Shown here: positions 60,213-64,000 of the stretch, piece by piece
Layout: each line of letters begins with the position of its first letter
Numbering within the stretch: position 1 is the first letter of the stretch
Assembly (NCBI GenBank): GCA_035765535.1
Contig: DASTXE010000006.1
Location: 186,001-250,000, forward strand
DNA: 64,000 bases
DNA from: Rickettsiales bacterium
GTDB lineage: Bacteria; Pseudomonadota; Alphaproteobacteria; Rickettsiales; JABCZZ01
Direction: 5' to 3'
Position numbers and translations under genes: made by a program
The notes under the pieces: model-generated
Told to the model about the DNA's origin: nothing
Database searches by the model: none
Seen by the model: only the letters and a program-made list of their open reading frames with translations

Positions 60213-60689
60213 ATGACACATTTGAAGAGCGGCGACGCCGCACCTGCTTTCGATTTGCCGACGGACGGCGAAGGCCATGTAAGCCTGAAACAACTGAGCG
60301 GAAAAAATGTCGTCCTCTATTTCTACCCGAAGGACGATACACCGGGCTGCACGGTAGAGGCTAAGGAATTCCGCGACCATATGGCCGAGTTCGAGAAAAC
60401 GAATACGGTGATTATCGGCGTTTCCAAAGACAGCGTGAAAAGCCACGACAAGTTCAAGCAGAAATTCTGCCTGCCCTTCATCCTGGCTTCGGATGAAGAC
60501 ATCAAGACCTGCAACGATTACGGCGTATGGGTCGAAAAAAGCATGTACGGCAAGAAATACATGGGCATCGACCGCGTCACTTTCCTGATCGACGGCAAAG
60601 GCAAAATCGCGCATGTCTGGGAAAAGGTCAAACCCGACGGCCATGCAGGCGCAGTGCTGGAAGAAGTGAAAAAACTGAGCGGAAAATAA
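60213..60689 (+). CDS. bcp: thioredoxin-dependent peroxiredoxin (Bcp/PrxQ)
   Basis: The 158-residue protein reduces peroxides. It has YFYPKDDTPGCTVEAKEFRD with the peroxidatic Cys, and the conserved Arg in IDRVTFLID. In E. coli Bcp a resolving Cys follows five residues after the first; here this position is Lys. Two other cysteines (KFCLPF and KTCNDYG) could replace it, or the enzyme is 1-Cys. The gene follows the glycosyltransferases by 19 bases and is followed by a hairpin terminator. Confidence 0.95.
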   Translation: MTHLKSGDAAPAFDLPTDGEGHVSLKQLSGKNVVLYFYPKDDTPGCTVEAKEFRDHMAEFEKTNTVIIGVSKDSVKSHDKFKQKFCLPFILASDEDIKTCNDYGVWVEKSMYGKKYMGIDRVTFLIDGKGKIAHVWEKVKPDGHAGAVLEEVKKLSGK

Positions 60690-60703
60690 TTATCGTTATG
60701 GAT

Positions 60704-60739
60704 GCAGCCCCTTTTCCTGAAACGGAAAACAGGGGCTGC
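60704..60739. terminator. bidirectional terminator between bcp and yggT
   Basis: GCAGCCCCTTTTCC and GGAAAACAGGGGCTGC form a long stem with one bulged base, between the ends of two convergent genes. Short A and T runs inside the stem and on its flanks suit termination in both directions. Confidence 0.75.
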
Positions 60740-60749
60740 TAATTGGGCG

Positions 60750-61037
60750 TTAGCCGTGGAAAGAATAGTAAACCAGCGTTCTTTCAACGAAGTTGAATAT
60801 CAGGATCAGGATAACCGGAGAAATATCGATACCGCCAAGGTCCGGCATGTATTTGCGGATCGGGCGCAGAAGCGGATCGGTCAGTTTGAAAAGCGCGAGA
60901 TTAATCTTCTGCACCGCAGGCTGGTAACGGTTCACAATATTGAAAGCGATCAGGAAACTCAGGATCATCCAGGCAAACAGCACATAATTATACAGGTGCA
61001 TGATGGTCAGTATCAGATCGACAATCGGGTTCAGCAT
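60750..61037 (-). CDS. YggT-family membrane protein
   Basis: The 95-residue protein has two membrane helices and the YggT pattern: YVLFAWMILSFLIAFN, the central FKLTDPLLRPIRKYMPDLGGIDISP motif and a hydrophobic end. The family is implicated in chromosome or cell-envelope organisation and osmotic tolerance in different organisms; the exact role is unknown. It is convergent with bcp and lies downstream of mnmA. Confidence 0.9.
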   Translation of the reverse strand: MLNPIVDLILTIMHLYNYVLFAWMILSFLIAFNIVNRYQPAVQKINLALFKLTDPLLRPIRKYMPDLGGIDISPVILILIFNFVERTLVYYSFHG

Positions 61038-61106
61038 ATATAACCTCTAAGGAATTTCGTCATAATATGAACAGTTTTCCGCTTTTATGCAACCTTGTTA
61101 GCAGGG

Positions 61107-62219
61107 TTAGGAGCGTTGTTTGGTAATCCAGCCACCACCCAGGACGCGATCTCCCGCATAGACAACGCAAGCCTGCCCCGGAGCCACGGCTTCGCGCGGA
61201 TCAAGCAGCGTCACTTCCGCCGCCGCTTTACCCTCTGCGGCCTTAATAACCGCTTCCACCGGCATCTGGCTGGAGCGCACACGTACCTGTACTTCCGCTC
61301 CATGCTCCAGAAGTGTATTCCCTCCCAGCCAATTCAAATCACGCACCAGGAAACGCTTGGTCAGCAAAGCTTCACGCGGCCCCACCACCACCTGCTTCTT
61401 TTCAGCATCCAACCTGATGACGTACAGCGGTTCAGCAGCAGCAACCCCCAGTCCCCTTCTCTGCCCGACCGTGTAATGAATAATACCTTCGTGACGTCCA
61501 ATCACCTGACCGTCTACATGGACAATGTCGCCCGGGTCGCATGCACCGGGCCGCAGTTTCTCAATCACCCCCGCATAATTACCGTTGGGCACGAAACAGA
61601 TATCCTGGCTGTCCGGCTTTGCAGAAACCTGCAAAGCATATTTCTGTGCAAGCTCGCGCGTATATTCCTTATGAAACCCGCCCAGCGGAAAACGCAGGAA
61701 ATCGAGCTGCTCCTGCGTGGTCGCAAACAGGAAATAGCTCTGGTCCTTATCTTTATCGATCGCGCGATGCAGTTCCGCCCCGGCGCTTCCCATTTCGCGG
61801 CGCACATAATGCCCCGTCGCCAGCGCATCTGCCCCCAGGTCACCCGCCGTGCCAAGCAAATCGCGAAACTTGACGGACTGGTTACACTTCACGCATGGCA
61901 CTGGCGTTTCACCGCTCAAATAACTGTCCACGAAATCATCCATGACCGATTCACGGAATGTATTTTCGTAATTCAGTACATAATGGGGAATGTTGATTTG
62001 TGCCGCCACATTACGCGCATCCGCAATATCCTGCCCCGCGCAGCAGGCACCTTTTTTACCGATAGCCGCGCCGTGATCGTAGAGCTGGAGTGTGATGCCA
62101 ACCACATCATACCCCTGATCTTTCAATAGCGCAGCCACGACGGAACTATCCACCCCGCCTGACATCGCCACCACGATGCGGGTATCCGCAGGTGCTTTAT
62201 CTATACCGTATTCATTCAT
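61107..62219 (-). CDS. mnmA: tRNA-specific 2-thiouridylase MnmA
   Basis: MnmA thiolates U34 of Lys, Glu and Gln tRNAs. The 370-residue enzyme has the PP-loop [15 protein letters not shown], the catalytic Cys in [13 protein letters not shown], the second catalytic Cys in DSQDICFVP and the C-terminal domain with [12 protein letters not shown]. All key residues are present and the length is normal. It is divergent from the AT-rich RelA/SpoT-domain gene. Confidence 0.97.
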   Translation of the reverse strand: MNEYGIDKAPADTRIVVAMSGGVDSSVVAALLKDQGYDVVGITLQLYDHGAAIGKKGACCAGQDIADARNVAAQINIPHYVLNYENTFRESVMDDFVDSYLSGETPVPCVKCNQSVKFRDLLGTAGDLGADALATGHYVRREMGSAGAELHRAIDKDKDQSYFLFATTQEQLDFLRFPLGGFHKEYTRELAQKYALQVSAKPDSQDICFVPNGNYAGVIEKLRPGACDPGDIVHVDGQVIGRHEGIIHYTVGQRRGLGVAAAEPLYVIRLDAEKKQVVVGPREALLTKRFLVRDLNWLGGNTLLEHGAEVQVRVRSSQMPVEAVIKAAEGKAAAEVTLLDPREAVAPGQACVVYAGDRVLGGGWITKQRS

Positions 62220-62303
62220 GTTGAATATATCTCTTCAAGCATTTACAATTCTTTAGACTTTAAGCAGGTCTATTAGCATAACTTCTGATATTCTGTAAAT
62301 GAT

Positions 62304-63302
62304 ATGTCCAAAAAAATTAATGACGATATTGAACTAGAATATAAGAAAAAATTTCCTTTTTTTGAACTTTTACGTGACGAGGCAGAATTCATATTAAATA
62401 GGAAGATACAAAAAGAAAAAATAAAAGTTCATACAATTGAAAAGAGAATAAAAGATGTAAAATCACTACTAAGAAAATGTGACCGCCAAACTGACACAGA
62501 AAAGGTTTCAAATTTTGATCCCTTTATTCAAATTAAGGATATCGTTGGCTTAAGAATCATTTGCCTCTTCAGAGAAGACATCAATAAGATTGAAGAGTTT
62601 GTAAAGAAAGAATTTGATGTGGTATCTTATGAAGATAAGGTGAACCAAAGCACGGATTCTTTTGGTTATATGTCAGTACATTTTATTCTCCAATTAAAGA
62701 AAGAATTAAATGGCGCTCGCTATGATGATATAAAAAATATCCAATTTGAGTTACAAATACGAACAATCTCTATGCACGCATGGGCAGTGATTTCACACTT
62801 CATTGACTATAAAAGTGATGCAGATGTCCCTTCACATTTAAAGAAGTCTCTCAATGCATTAAGTGCATTATTCTATGTAGCAGACACACAGTTTGAGAAT
62901 TTCATAAAAGACAGAAAAGCAGCCCTTATAGAATTAGAAAACAAGTCTCCTGAGAAACTAAGCCAGCAAGAAATCAATTTAGATAGTTTAAATACATTCT
63001 TGAATATTCAGTTCAGCAAAAGGATCAATCCTAATAATCATCCAAGTCAATCTGAATTAGTAGAAGAATTAAAACGTGCTGGTTATAACACTATACAAGA
63101 AGTGCATGCAGATCTTGAACGCGGCAAAAAAGCTTTTGAAAAATACGAAAAAGAACACCCCCCAGCAAATGATTCTAAATTTGCAGCAGTCGGCGTAGTA
63201 AGAGTAACCCTATCTATAGTTAACCCAAAATTTAGAGAAACACGCAATAAAAGTGATACACGTAAGAATCTATATCAGCAGTATGAAGAGTATATAACTT
63301 AA
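62304..63302 (+). CDS. RelA/SpoT-domain protein (putative alarmone synthetase or toxin-type SAS)
   Basis: The 332-residue protein has the (p)ppGpp synthetase fold: KIQKEKIKVHTIEKRIK, D79-IVGLRIICLF, DSFGYMSVHFIL and E149-LQIRTISMHAWAVISH. The hydrolase, TGS and ACT domains of long RSH proteins are absent. A helical C-terminal region of about 150 residues follows. It may make (p)ppGpp or pyrophosphorylate other targets, as toxic small alarmone synthetases do. The gene is clearly richer in A and T than its neighbours, with many AAA and AAT codons, which suggests recent transfer. No obvious antitoxin gene adjoins it. Confidence 0.85.
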   Translation: MSKKINDDIELEYKKKFPFFELLRDEAEFILNRKIQKEKIKVHTIEKRIKDVKSLLRKCDRQTDTEKVSNFDPFIQIKDIVGLRIICLFREDINKIEEFVKKEFDVVSYEDKVNQSTDSFGYMSVHFILQLKKELNGARYDDIKNIQFELQIRTISMHAWAVISHFIDYKSDADVPSHLKKSLNALSALFYVADTQFENFIKDRKAALIELENKSPEKLSQQEINLDSLNTFLNIQFSKRINPNNHPSQSELVEELKRAGYNTIQEVHADLERGKKAFEKYEKEHPPANDSKFAAVGVVRVTLSIVNPKFRETRNKSDTRKNLYQQYEEYIT

Positions 63303-63305
63303 TCT

Positions 63306-64000
63306 CTAAGCAACAAGCTCGCGCTTGACCTTCTCTGCATCTGCAGTATTCAGGAATTGCTTGATATTACGAATAGCCTGGCGCAGGCGCTGGCGGTTTT
63401 CCACCAGTGCAATACGCACATGGCTGTCACCATACTCGCCAAAACCGATGCCCGGCGCAACAGCGACCTCGGCATGTTTCAGCAGCAATTTGGAAAACGC
63501 AAGCGAACCCATATCGCGGTACGGCTCCGGTATCGGCGCCCACGCAAACATGGAAGCCTTTGGCTCCGGTATCTGCCAGCCCGCTTCAGCAAGGCCCTTG
63601 ATAAGAACATCGCGGCGCTCTTTATAGAGGTTGCGCACCTGCAGCACACAGTCCTGCGGCCCATTAAGCGCCGCCGTTGCCGCAACCTGGATCGGCGTGA
63701 ACGCACCGTAATCAAGATAAGATTTAATACGTGTCAGCGCCTGGATCAGACGTTTATTACCCACGGCAAACCCGATACGCCAGCCCGCCATGGAATAGGT
63801 CTTGCTCATCGTCGTAAATTCGATTGCGACATCTCTGGCGTTCTTGATCTGCAGGATCGAAGGCGGCGGATTACCGTCAAAATAAATTTCGCAGTACGCT
63901 AAATCGGAAAGAATAAATATCCCGTGCTTTCGGCACAATTCGACAATCGGCTCGTAGAATGCAAGATCAACTGTCTCCGCTGTAGGGTTACAGGGATAAT
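63306..64000 (-). CDS. class I/II aminotransferase, 5' part missing
   Basis: The frame is open to the right edge, so the N-terminal half is missing. The visible 231 residues begin with YPCNPTAETVDLAFYEPI. They contain the PLP lysine in TMSKTYSMAGWRIGFAVG, the conserved Arg in SHVRIALV and DLAYCEIYFDG. These blocks fit the AlaC/LL-diaminopimelate-aminotransferase-like subgroup. The substrate (alanine, glutamate or a related amino acid) cannot be told from this part. It is convergent with the RelA/SpoT-domain gene, with three bases between the stops. Confidence 0.92.
   Translation of the reverse strand, partial: YPCNPTAETVDLAFYEPIVELCRKHGIFILSDLAYCEIYFDGNPPPSILQIKNARDVAIEFTTMSKTYSMAGWRIGFAVGNKRLIQALTRIKSYLDYGAFTPIQVAATAALNGPQDCVLQVRNLYKERRDVLIKGLAEAGWQIPEPKASMFAWAPIPEPYRDMGSLAFSKLLLKHAEVAVAPGIGFGEYGDSHVRIALVENRQRLRQAIRNIKQFLNTADAEKVKRELVA

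Noticed and set aside
63983..64000. End of window resembles the I-SceI recognition site
   Set aside because: The order of bases differs from the true site, and the stretch reads in frame as YPCNPT of the aminotransferase, so it is normal coding sequence.

Overview
The window looks like a chromosome segment of a free-living or facultatively host-associated alphaproteobacterium of moderate GC. Support: a CtrA response regulator preceded by a perfect TTAA-N7-TTAA box, HslV divergent from HisB, type-A PutA, many two-component proteins, cytochrome bd with CydX and CydP, and three FNR-type boxes. I saw no rRNA, tRNA, CRISPR array or insertion sequence.

Layout. 1-3556: start of a PqiA-like gene, a GC-rich island with one membrane-anchored surface protein (about 290-1240), a DUF4337 protein and an AsmA protein. 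3656-8255: an oxygen-response block. A perfect FNR box precedes an operon of two 2-oxoglutarate/Fe(II) oxygenases, hemN and an FNR-like regulator with C-terminal cysteines; an OmpW porin operon has its own FNR-like box. 8255-22026: mostly housekeeping and metabolism (hslV, hisB, holB, carbonic anhydrase, gltA, plsC, trehalase, putA) with TetR and MarR regulators beside likely targets. 22232-27182: degP, bolA and the cytochrome bd operon cydP-cydA-cydB-cydX behind a third FNR-like box. 27193-38031: a dense signalling cluster (CHASE hybrid kinase, Hpt protein, several response regulators, FIST sensor, PAS-GAF hybrid kinase, KdpE-like regulator). 38071-43270: a large protein of unclear function with glutamine-synthetase-like features, a KdpD-like kinase lacking the KdpD domain, a lipoprotein and a CsbD-like small protein. 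43656-52886: MgtA-type ATPase, PAS protein, ABC exporter, ispG, metF, ctrA, periplasmic cyclophilin, DUF1294. 57061-64000: unknown protein, two glycosyltransferases, Bcp peroxiredoxin, YggT, mnmA, an AT-rich RelA/SpoT-domain protein and a truncated aminotransferase.

The most striking locus is 52890-56860. A YegI/TerY-P-type protein kinase with a proline-rich repeat linker and a membrane tail lies divergent to a von Willebrand A protein with a complete MIDAS and a PP2C phosphatase. These are the three parts of a TerY-P (YegI-YegK-YegL-like) triad. The kinase has the base composition of the surrounding genome. The vWA-PP2C pair has very high third-position GC, long GC hairpins without U-tracts, and ends abruptly after the start codon of a third gene. 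The island at 290-1240 has the same foreign character. Both look actinobacterial or actinophage-like, so recent transfer and assembly chimerism or another artificial join must both be considered.

How the genes work together: the three FNR-type boxes tie oxygen-limited haem synthesis, the OmpW porin and the high-affinity oxidase to one regulator encoded in the first operon. The signalling cluster probably forms one or more phosphorelays with the separate Hpt protein as carrier. All functional calls come from reading the sequence; no database search was run.
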